NCBI GenBank assembly: GCA_030248135.1
Contig: JASANC010001457.1
Location: 33,087 to 97,086, forward strand
DNA from: Theristus sp. LFF4_11
Lineage: Eukaryota > Nematoda > Chromadorea > Monhysterida > Xyalidae
DNA length: 64,000 nucleotides
Direction of reading: 5' to 3'
This document shows, one piece after another, positions 1 through 9,597 of this stretch (positions within the stretch are counted from its first letter, which is position 1; each line of letters opens with the position of its first letter). The notes under the pieces were generated by a model. The model worked only from the letters and a program-made list of their open reading frames with translations. It was not told the DNA's origin and made no database searches. The position numbers were made by a program, and so were the translations under genes.

Positions 1-544
1 TTTTTGTCAGAAGCATGCAGTCAAATACTGAAGCTGTGGCAGGCCCATTCATGCAAGCGCGCGCTGAAGCGCGCTGACCAGCTTCATCATGAATGAAGAA
101 ATGAAGCTGCGTCAGCCGCTGCGGCTTTTTAGGTTTTTTGCCCATTCACGAACGCGCGCGCTGAAGCGCGCTGAAGCGCGCTGACGCGCTTCATCATGAA
201 TGATGAAGCGGCCTGAAGTGAAGCTGCGTCAGCCGCTGCGGCTTTTTAGGTTTTTTGTCCATTCACGAACGCGCGCGCTGAAGCGCGCTGACCAGCTTCA
301 TCATGAATGAAGAAATGAAGCTGCGTCAGCCGCTGCGGCTTTTGATGTCCGGACCCCAAATGCCGCAGCGGCTTGTCTGAAAAATGAAACGTATTTGCAT
401 AATTTCTGCGCTTTCAATTGTGATAGATGCAGACCAAAAAGGGAATGAATTTAATTGTGGTAAAATTAAATTAATTGAGGAATACAGTAAGTTTTATTGT
501 GCTGCGTTTGTGAAAGAAACCAACAGATAAAAACGATAAAAACA

Positions 545-620
545 ACTGTGCAAGACGGGTTTCGAACTTTGGCCTCTGTGCTGACAGGCACAACATGTTA
601 CCACTGCACTATAGTAGTTG
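545..620 (-). pseudogene. tRNA-like relic or SINE head (tRNA-Asp-like)
   Basis: Read on the minus strand, 611-601 gives TAGTGCAGTGG, a full match to the Pol III A-box pattern. 568-558 gives AGTTCGAAACC, close to the B-box consensus with two mismatches. Between them lies CTGTCA flanked by the complementary pair TGTGC/GCACA, which resembles an anticodon arm with a GUC anticodon (Asp). The anticodon loop is one base short and the T stem pairs poorly, so it is not a functional tRNA. It could be a tRNA pseudogene or the head of a SINE carried inside the transposon. Confidence 0.45.
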
Positions 621-904
621 GCAGGTGGGAACCTCTCTAGGTGTGTGTTCATTAAATGTCTTTCAGTTTTATCGTTTTGTGCTGTTGTCTGTGTTGTCTC
701 CGTACGTGCTGTTTAGTACGCACTGTATACCGCTTCGATTCGTTGTTTTCGCCGTTTCAATGAATGTTTTGATCTTTTGATTTGTGCAACATTCACTAAT
801 CATGTGCTGCCGTTGATGAAACTTTTTTTGCAATGCTCTACACCGTGGCAAGGCTAAAAAAGGAAAAAGGTTTCACGCCAAACCGCAGTTGAAGAAAACA
901 ATCA

Positions 905-1585
905 CTTCACATCACGGTGTGGGGTACCGATGTGCGCAGCCCTCAAAACCGGTGTGCAGGCCGCAAGAAATTTATGCGGCGGCACTGTTTCGACACGGTT
1001 TGAGGGCTGTGAACCACTTTGAGGGCTGTGCACCACTTTGAGGGCTGTGCACCACTTTGAGGGCTGTGCACCACTTTGAGGGCTGTGCACCACTTTGAGG
1101 GCTGTGCACCACTTTGAGGGCTGTGCACCACTTTGAGGGCTGTGCACCACTTTGAGGGCTGTGCACCACTTTGAGGGCTGTGCACCACTTTGAGGGCTGT
1201 GCACCATTTTGAGGACTATGCACCATTTGCAAGCAACGTGAAAGCAAATTGCATCCTAGAATGTTCAGTCAAAATGCAGAAATCGTACAAAATTGTTCAT
1301 AAAAAACTGTATTTTGCGGTGTAGCTTTCAAAGTTTTTCTTCACTTCGAAAGTCCATTTCACAATTTTTCAATAAATATGCGCCTAAGATCAGAAAACTT
1401 TTGGTGTGAAACCATAAAAAACAGTACAAAAAAGCATTCTGAATGAATTTGGCCCTTTTTGCAGTTTGCAAGGCAGCCGGTGTAATGAAGCAAAGCTAGC
1501 AAAGCTTGTTCTTGCGGGCTGCACACCGGTTTTAAGGGCTGCGCAAATCAGTACCCCACACCGTCGCACGGGTACAGTCACATAA
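905..1585. mobile_element. Nested inverted-repeat element around the 19-bp minisatellite
   Basis: A stretch of about 60 bp at 905-970 is repeated in inverse orientation at about 1515-1585. Both arms contain GGTGTGGGGTAC, the sequence AAAACCGGTGTGCAG, and CGCAAGAA at the inner edge. The element encloses the tandem repeat and lies inside the larger inverted-repeat transposon. It has no coding capacity that I can recognise. Confidence 0.65.
1002..1215. repeat. 19-bp minisatellite, about 11 units
   Basis: The unit TTTGAGGGCTGTGCACCAC is repeated head to tail almost without change. The first unit has AAC and the last units CATTTTGAGGACTATGCAC as variants. Because 19 is not a multiple of three and the unit has no stop on the minus strand, all three minus-strand frames stay open and give the same 19-residue peptide out of phase. 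These open frames are a by-product of the repeat, not genes. Confidence 0.9.
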
Positions 1586-2395
1586 ATTTCACATAAATTT
1601 CTTGCACTACTTTGTTGAGTATTCGTATTCTCACTGTCACACTTATTTTGAGACTAATTACGCTATACAATACTGTTCAGAATCTGTCAGAAAAGTACTA
1701 AATGATTTAACAAAAAAGTCTTGCAACATTTGTGAAAGATTGTCACTGACAGCAACAATCAGCGATTTTGCACACACAAATTTGATGTCCGGACATCAAA
1801 TGCCGCAGCGGCTGACGCAGCTTCATTTCATCATTCATGATAGCGCACTTCAGCGCGCGTCAGCGCGCTTCAGCGCGCGCGTTCGTGAATGGGCAAAAAA
1901 CCTAAAAAGCCGCAGCGGCTGACGCAGCTTCATTTCTTCATTCACGATGAAGCTGGTCAGCGCGCTTCAGCGCGCTTCAGCGCGCGCGTCCGTGAATGCG
2001 CATGTGCTCCAAAACTGAAGCGCGCTGACGCACGCTGAAGCGCGCTGTTTTTTTGCTTCGTGAATGTGTAGCAAAGTGAAGCGCGTCAGCGCGCTTCAGC
2101 GCGCTTCAACCTCCATGAATGGCGCTTTATGATTGCCACAAAAGAATTCTTGACCCGATCTTACCTTAGGGTCTCTGCCCTGTGATTAGTTTGACACAGT
2201 GAAAATTGTGAACTATTCTTTACCAGTAAAGAAAAGTAAATGGTAAATTTTTTTTTCATCAGTTTTCCTGACGTTTACTAAAGTGCGTCACACACACAGG
2301 CCAATACGTTGCATGCCGTTTATCGTCTCACTCACGCAGAATAATGCCAATATATCTTGCTTCCATTCGTCATTCTGCTCGTGGCCGTTTTACAG

Positions 2396-3749
2396 ACTGT
2401 CAGTGAAGCAGAGTTTCGTGCGATATATCGCCGCGATCGAGGCGTCCAACCAGTCGTCGACGCAAGAGAAATGGTATTACGGACAGCTGGGCGAGCTGAC
2501 GCGACAGCCGCGCACAACCTTGGTGCAAACCGACCACACCGAAGACACGACGGATCGCGCGCACCGGATGCTACGTCAGACCGACATAGTCACCATCACG
2601 AACTCGCCCGAATGCCATTACATCGCGCAGGTAACGTGCAACAGAGTTACGCGGCTTCACGCAACGTGTTCGTTCGTGCATGACAATATGGGCCGAAGCA
2701 ACCGAGAATAATAATCGATACCGTCACACGACGGCTACTTGTTCCAATGACACCGTTGTGCTCGCGGTGTTGCGTTGTCGCCAGACGATGCCAACGGTAA
2801 TTCATGTTCAGCGCCCTCTCGATAATCCAAAAATCTGATATTATCTTTTGTTTCAAACAAATAGCAGCGCCAGAAAAAATCCTCTGCACGCGCGGTAACA
2901 AACGAGGCAGCGTTCTAAGAGCACTGGACTGTTCGGACGCGCAGTGTGCAGAAGTGAGCTATTGAGCCGCTCTATTGAGCACCTGTGTGCTCTGCAGGAA
3001 TACTGCCAGCTGCGTTGCATGGACACACCGGAGCTGGGTCGCGCCTGGGCGGCCTATCTGATCGCCAACCGCACAATGATGCACGACGGACGTACGTTTG
3101 CGGACGCGTTCAATCGAGCCCTCCGCGACGTTGGAATGGTGACGATGCGCTCGGCTGAGCCGAGCAAGCCTTTCAAATTGCAGTGTTTCCAGTGTACCGC
3201 TAATATCCGATAGGAATTTTCAAGTTTTCGCTGTGAACGGGGAAACAGCGGCCGATTCTGCATGGACTCCAGCTGTTCGCAAGTTTTTGAGTTGGCCAGA
3301 CACAGCCGGTGTAATACGTCATCACTTCTTCGTATCAGAAATGCACAGGATGTTATGACGTGACACCGTAGTCTCCGTCTGAACCAATACCGACTCGAAA
3401 AAACGTTCCTCGGCTGGTCAGCCGTTAAATTCACTTATTCGGCTTGATAAACGCCGACGCTTTGAGATAAAAAAATATCTGTGTTCGTCAGATGGATGGA
3501 ACAAGGCACACATAAAATGTATGCGTTTTCATACAGCTCGGCATGATAGCAACGTTGAAAGATCGCTACAACAGTCTGCCGCCACGGAGCATCAACAGCG
3601 GCAACTGTCACCACGGGCATGCCAACGGACACACGCCAACGCCACTGTCATTAGTGACGTTGCTCGGTGTGTTCAGTGTGCTCGCTGCCGGACTGTTCAT
3701 TGCGGTCGCGTTGCTGCTCGCCGAAGTGCTGCATCGCGAGCTGTTTTGA
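2396..3749 (+). CDS. GRIN1: NMDA-type ionotropic glutamate receptor subunit (GluN1-like), 3' exons only
   Basis: Three exons join in frame: 2396-2630, 2998-3138 and 3537-3749 (stop TGA). Together they give about 195 residues. The first starts with VKQSFVRYI, like the GluN1 segment after M3, and ends SPECHYIAQ, which matches the end of the S2 ligand-binding lobe. The second carries the first S2 cysteine. The third has LKDRYNS, the second cysteine (SGNC), and then the hydrophobic M4 helix LSLVTLLGVFSVLAAGL. NMDA receptors are glutamate/glycine-gated calcium channels of the neuronal membrane. The cytoplasmic tail after M4 is only a few residues, far shorter than in vertebrate GluN1. All splice sites are GT-AG. 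The pore and N-terminal exons must lie left of the window or beyond the 1-2130 transposon. The GluN1 rather than GluN2 assignment is moderate. Confidence 0.75.
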
Positions 3750-4358
3750 GAACAGCGTCTTCGTGTCAACCGTCAAGTTGTCGTGATCATGGCATAAGGT
3801 ACAATGTTGCACGCTTGTAGCATACGACATATTGCACTTTCAGCCATGAATACGAAGAAATCGAAATTCTCAAAAGTCGAAAAGCTACAAATCTTCAATT
3901 CCAGTATTGAACTGTTTTTCTCTTTTGATTTCAGTCATTAGTTGGTTTCTCAAAGAAAACCCAATACTTTGTTGTCGACAATTACTACTCGCTTTTTATT
4001 GCTTGCGTTGTGCGCCAGAAAAACCAAGCAACTATATTGTAAACTTAATGCGCTGACCCGTGCCAAACATTTTCCAAACAAAAAAGGTCCCAGGCCAATA
4101 TGTGCAACGCTTTCATTTGGATTTGGTTGATTTATGGGCTTAGTGTGCTTGACTGGGAGTTGGACCTGAACGTCAACAAACAAAACACAAAAAACCGCGC
4201 TCTTCTCCTATCGGACTTGAAACACCCCGCAACAATGTCCGCCACACCAGCAGCGTGCCAAGGTGCCGAACTCCGAGCAAAAGATGAACAGAACGCGCGG
4301 CAACAGTGACGTTGAAGCATTCCTTTTTTTAAAACCAGAAGCAACGTAACAACCGAAC

Positions 4359-7300
4359 CTTTCCATCAACAGCGACCGGCGTGTCCACGGTGGCGTGCAT
4401 GCCGAGAATGGCGGACTGCGGCGGGTTGATGATTGGGGTGCCTGAAAAACAAACGCAAGCGACAATTCAAAGATGCGTTTGATTAAACCGGCTCAGTTGA
4501 AGTGTCGTCGAGTTTTTGGTTCTGCGACTCCAATGCGTTTACAGACGTTTAGACAGAAGATCAGTTTCACCATTGATGCGGTGATAATTTCTGCCAAAGT
4601 TACCATGGTCGCACTTCGCGGACCACGGTCACGTCACGTCTCCACTTGTGAACGGACGCGTCAAGTGTAAAACTGTTTTCCAATGACTGCATGTGTTGCA
4701 GCACTGACAATACCGGCCATGTGACCAGCTTTGCTGGTCTGGGAACTGCGTTTCTTTGCGCATGCTGCCTGACACTTACAACGAACGTGTCAAATAAAAT
4801 CAATCAATCAATCAACAATATCAATTTCAAGTTGAACACCAAAACAGAAGGAAACGTACCAAACGTAATAAGTAAGCACAAACACATGAAAAACAAAAGA
4901 AAGAGAACAAGAATACAAAACAGAGTAGCCAACCGAATCGTGAGCCGAACACGCCGCCGTTGCTGATCGTGAACGTGCCGCCCTCCATGTCTTCAATCGC
5001 CAGTTGACCGTCGCGAGCCTAACGCACAAAAAAACGAAAAAATGCAGTTTTTCATGAAAAAATCAACAAAACCACGCCGCAGATTTTTTTCTTTAATGCC
5101 AAAAGTCCAAGCTGGACCTAACCGGTTTGGAGTCGGAAACAGAAGAACAGGTAGGTGGTACTGCTGAGTAGTTCGAACGTGTCAAATCGAAATCACGTCA
5201 TTTGGCTTTTTCGTGAGTCTTTTTTCACGTCAAGAATCAGCGGGATTTTACGAGCGTTCGCGTTGACCAGCGCATTGTTCACAGGGCAGAGCGTCATTGC
5301 AGTCCGACACGTTTGAAATCACGAAACAAAACACAAACGGACGGACCAAGGCGCCGAGGCGCATCAGTTCGCGCTCAATCTGAGCGTAGTTCATGTGCTC
5401 GGCATTGCGCAACACCGGCACCACAAGGCCTTTCGGAGTCGCCACGGCAACGCTGACGTCCACGTAGTGGCGATACACCATCTCGCCATCTTCGATCACT
5501 GGAGAGAAAAAACGCAATTTTGAAACTCACTTCCGCCTTTTAGTTCGCGGCGAGAGTTTGCACGCAGAAACCACCAAACCTCCAGCGGCGATAAAGTCGA
5601 CCGGGTGAACTTTGGAAATGTTAATGCGGAAAATCACTGGCCGAACAATGTGAATTGCAGAACAAATCGCAGAACAACATTATCGCAGAGCAAATGTGAA
5701 TACGGCTCACAAACACAACTGGTAAAAACAGACTCCTCAAGCAAGGCCAACCACCCCTTTGCCGGAAGAACCCAAACAACCAAACAGATTAGTTCACCAG
5801 CGTTAACGACAGGTTGGTCTTGCAACGCAAACGCGGCCGCACGAATGAACGGCGACATGAAGCCCAAGCGAATGCCGTGCTTTTTTTCGAACGCCTTCTG
5901 GTATGTTCGACGCATCTCGATCACGTTACTGCACGGAAATGCCATTTTTATGTACATTTTTATTATTATTTCACATCTCCACCAAAAAAGCATTATTCCG
6001 CCGACACTAAAAAACTAAAAGCACTCAAATTTTGCTCGACACCACGAAACATTATTCCGCCGTACCAGTGCAGACATTTCTCTCACCTCATGTCGATTTC
6101 ATTGAACGTCGTCAGCATTGCGTACGTGTTCTGTGCATCTTTCAGGCGTTGCGCGATACGTTGGCGCATGCGGTTCATGCGAACCTGTGGTGAAACAACG
6201 ACAAACGAATCCGTTTTGTTTGACTCATAGATGCGCTGTTTTGCATGTGCAGCGCATGCACACAAATATCGGTATCGGAACTCAAAATTTAGCCGAATAA
6301 TAATGGCCGCTCACTCTTGTAGCAACCTGTTCTGGTTACGAAGCTTGCTTTCGACGCGTGCATTCGGCTCTTGGCTTACAAAGCTCTTTATGGAGAAACA
6401 AAAAGTGTATGCTGATAGGTCTGATGTCAAACTCCCATCAATTGTATTGTATATTTATATCAAGATTCCCATCAAACTCGACAACTGCCAATCAGGCCAA
6501 TGCGTAGAATTCAACGTTCTTGAATCGACCGTCTAATAAAAAACAAACCGATGCGTACAGTCCATCTGGATAATATATACAATAAGCTGATTGGTTGGTT
6601 GCACACACGTGCAGTTGGTGCATGCATTCTGAGCACACAAACTCCGCCTCCACAGCAATGCCAACACGGAACGCACTGCACAGCAATGCATGCATCAGTG
6701 CGCACGTGTGTGTGCAGCCAACCAATCAGCTAGCTGCATATTACTATCCAGATGGACTGCATGTGCCTCTTACTCTGGTGACTGCGCGTTCGCCTGTGAT
6801 GGCCTTTTCTGGCGGTACACCGGCTGGCACGGACACAGATGGCGGTGGGGGTGGTGGGGGTGGCGGGGTTGCTGCTTGTGCTGGCGCGGCAGGTGGCGGG
6901 GGCGGGGCCACCGTGGCCATTGGCGCTGACGGAACTTCTGGCACAGGCGGCACGCTCGTCGGTGCGGCACCTGTAAACAATCGCAAAAACGTGAAAATCT
7001 AGAAGCGATTCACCGAATTCCAATTTCGTTCCGACCAATCATGCAAAACAGATTCTTGACAGAAACGTGATTCAGTCTTGTTGCTGCTCTTGTAGCGATC
7101 CAATTCGTTCGGATGCTCTGTTCCCACTGCACAGTTGCGCGCGAGGCCGCGTGTCCCTCGAGACGAGACGAACGTCGAGGCGGACGCGACACTTTTGGGC
7201 GCTCACTCGAACGTTTCTGACGTTTTTCAGCGCTACAACAGCACACATTGTTTGTGTTCAGTTTACTGCCCACCAGCGACGTCGGCTTTCGCTGCCGTAT

Positions 7301-8504
7301 CACCCGATGGCGTCTGCTTCGGTGCGGCCTGCGCTGCTGGCGCGTCATCGGTTTTCGGTGCGGCAGCAGCACCACCGCCGTCGGCAGGTGCCGCACCAGG
7401 TTTCAGTTTGTACAGTTTCTGGTGCGCCTGTATCGTCGCGTTGTTCTCGACCAACAGCTCGACGATGGTGCCGCTCTGCGGCGCCGGCACCTCAACGGTC
7501 GTCTGAAATGGTTTTCAAATTTGTTTTCGCTCACGATTCAAAGATCAAAGGTAAAACTGACACCGGTAACTCTGGTCTGTTCCATACAGTCGTTTGGAAC
7601 TGCATTGTCTCAGATAGTGTTTTTTTATTCGAATCATTGAAAAACGACTGAAAAAAGAAACAATTGAAAATATGCAACGCATTTGCAAACCTTGTCCGTT
7701 TCAATTTCAGCCACCACTTCATCTTCTTTCACGAAATCGCCAACTTCTGAAGAGAAGAAACAATGAAAAAAAAAAGGAATCCACTAACGAAAACGAAACA
7801 ACAAATCAATGAAATATTCGAACGTTTTATCCATGTGATGTCGCCTTCAGTGATTGACTCCGCAAATGCCGGTCCTTCAACATCAATTACGTCGCCTTGA
7901 AAAGAATAAATAAATAAAATTTCGTCACGAAATTACAAGTCCACACGTAAAACGTGAATACTGAACACTCACTGAAGACGGCGGTGCTTGTGTGCAAGCT
8001 GCTGCAGCACTCTTTCGCAGGAAATCGTGTCGGTGTGCCTGAACATTTCACGATTGATAAACGATGTTATGCTTTTTTGACAATTTTTCTCACTGTCTCA
8101 CAGTTTTTTTTGAAAGTTTGGATATATTTTCTGATGTTTTCAACTGGATAAACACAATCAACCTTCAGCCAAAACATTAGCTGCTGTGTGTACCTCTGAT
8201 CAAACTGCAACTACTGCCGGAGCAGTGTGCAGCTGGGAACGACGACGACGCCGCCGGAAGAAAGAAACGCTCGTGATGAGCCTGCCAAAATGACACGCAA
8301 TTTCTCGAATAAAATAGAATAAGGCAACTATGGGTCGATGGTGTGACTTGATACCCATTGATTAACAGAAACAAGGCGCAACAAAAGTACAAAAAACGAA
8401 CAAACCTGAGAATATTTTCTGTACACCAAACTGAGTGAGCGAGTTTTTGGCGCGGTTCGCCGCGGCAGCGCTGCGCTCAGAGCACTCGGCCGAACACGTA
8501 GCAT
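4359..8504 (-). CDS. DLST: Dihydrolipoyl succinyltransferase, E2 of 2-oxoglutarate dehydrogenase (3' end not found)
   Basis: Exons, 5' to 3' on the minus strand: 8504-8406, 8281-8194, 7895-7824, 7746-7691, 7502-7274, 6970-6774, 6184-6087, 5928-5798, 5498-5347, 5018-4934, 4441-4359. They join in frame to 430 codons. The first 60 residues are rich in Arg, Ser and Ala and lack acidic residues, like a mitochondrial transit peptide. The lipoyl domain follows, with EIETDK carrying the lipoyl lysine. Next comes an Ala/Pro-rich linker and the catalytic core, where [33 protein letters not shown] and [16 protein letters not shown] are near identical to known DLST. This E2 enzyme transfers succinyl to CoA in the TCA cycle. 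The fifth-exon donor is uncertain: GTGGGC (7273) keeps frame, while the better GTAAAC lies 7 bp on. The expected last about 44 residues, including the HxxxDG active site, were not found. The gene converges on the NMDA receptor gene. Confidence 0.92.
4514..4800. repeat. Dispersed repeat with GGTTCTGCGACTC terminus, in a DLST intron
   Basis: The segment starts with TTGGTTCTGCGACTC followed by AATGCGTTTACAGACG and GATGCGG. The same order of motifs occurs at 63355-63541. The right border is not clear. It sits in the intron between the tenth and eleventh DLST exons. It resembles a solo or decayed MITE copy. Confidence 0.4.
6558..6759. mobile_element. Tc1/mariner-type MITE (TA-CAGTC family), copy 1
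   Basis: The terminal inverted repeats share CAGTCCATCTGGATA, followed further in by CTGATTGGTTGG on the left and its complement on the right. The left end is preceded by TA, as expected for a TA target site. The right flank is CA rather than TA. The interior is palindromic and contains GCATGC and CACACGTGC motifs. It has no coding capacity. It lies only 14 bp inside the intron after the sixth DLST exon, whose donor is AGA|GTAAGA. Confidence 0.7.
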
Positions 8505-9061
8505 CGTTCGGAATTGGGATTATTCTGGAATAGATTTAGAATTTTATTTTGCAGTTTTATTATACAGTGATTCCTCTAAGCCAAACTGCTTGGCGCTTGC
8601 TCACCAAATACGTTGAAAAAACCTGAATCCGTCCGTTGTATAACGAAGAAAAAGAAAATTTTCTAGTGCGGCGCATTTAGGGCAACATACTGGAATGTTG
8701 AATTGGACTGCCAATGGAATGTTGGCTCACCAATTGGACTGGAACTGGCGTAGTCCAAAGCACATAATACGGAATAAACACAGTGCATGATTGAATAAAT
8801 GAAGAAATATTTTTATCCGAATTATCAGGCTGCGGAATGAAATTCCCATCACCTGTGTTCACAGTGACCCAAGCGAATGCTCTCATTTTTGCAACTCACA
8901 CATTTTTTATTTTTTTATGACATAAATTAACACACAAGAGAATCAAAATAAAAACCAACAGTGAGTGTCCGACGAGTGATCACAAAACAACAATAACAAC
9001 ATGACTTGATGATCACAAGAGACATGTACTTTTCTATCTCTGTGTGTAATTCAATCAAATA

Positions 9062-9367
9062 CAGGGTGATCAAAAAACGTCAATTTTTAAACCGCTTCGA
9101 TCTCACGATTGCATTTATGTCTGATGCTTAAATTTGTACCACTTATTTTATTTTTTTTGTTATTTGTTTTTTGTTATAGTTATTTGATTCCCATTTGTTA
9201 TGTAAAAATGTCACCTGAAAATATTAACTCTGTTAGGCACAACGTACTTTAATCCAACAATTTTCACACAACAAATGAGAACGAAATGACTATATATACG
9301 TGGTGCAAATTTCAGCTCCGAAATCGCTTTCGCGAGATCGAAGCGTTTTAAAAATTGACGTTTGATA
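9062..9367. mobile_element. Short TIR element (MITE) downstream of MED14
   Basis: AACGTCAATTTTTAAA then GCTTCGATCTC at the left end (about 9077-9105) is matched in inverse orientation at about 9328-9362. The interior is AT-rich and non-coding. The outer sequence at the left is AGGGTGATCA, a common start in animal MITEs. The exact ends and the target duplication are not certain. Confidence 0.6.
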
Positions 9368-9395
9368 GCATCCATCATCCAGCCATTACCGTTTC

Positions 9396-9401
9396 TTTAT
9401 T
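9396..9401 (-). terminator. Polyadenylation signal of MED14
   Basis: On the minus strand this reads AATAAA. It lies about 200 bases past the MED14 stop codon at 9600-9598 and is the first such hexamer I see there. Confidence 0.5.
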
Positions 9402-9597
9402 GAATGACCAAAAAAGCAAGTTTCGCTCATCTAGTAGCATCTTGGCTACTAGCTGCAACGGCGGTGTGGAATGGGAAATTGCTCAGTAGACAGCGAATCG
9501 CTGGCCAGATGCTGCAGTCTGCAAAACGAAGCACAACGCGTGGACGCAACCATGGCTGATTGATAACCAGCTTCAAGATGAGTACAAAAGTCGCAGT

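Larger units (their letters stand above)
1..2130. mobile_element. Inverted-repeat DNA transposon (non-autonomous), left edge of window
   Basis: The left 370 bp and the right 350 bp (about 1780-2130) are reverse complements built from the same short modules. These are a GC-rich GAAGCGCGCT motif repeated many times, a CATTCACGAACGCGCGC module and a CAGCCGCTGCGGC module. The inner border of each arm carries GATGTCCGGAC. No transposase reading frame lies between the arms, so this looks like a non-autonomous element with long, internally repetitive terminal inverted repeats. The interior carries a second inverted-repeat element (about 905-1585) and a tRNA-like relic. The left end may continue outside the window. 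The element precedes the NMDA receptor exons on the same side, so it probably sits in one of that gene's introns. This is inference from position. The superfamily is unknown. Confidence 0.7.
8505..9597. other. Spacer between DLST and the MED14 3' end
   Basis: The spacer is AT-rich and has no open frame of interest. It should hold the DLST promoter (upstream of 8504) and the MED14 3' untranslated region. Apart from the MITE at about 9062-9367 and the polyadenylation signal at 9396-9401, I see no recognisable element. Confidence 0.6.

Noticed and set aside
902..1247. Three overlapping minus-strand open frames of 81-101 codons
   Set aside because: They are the same 19-bp tandem repeat read in three phases. 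No start context, no homology and no other coding signal.
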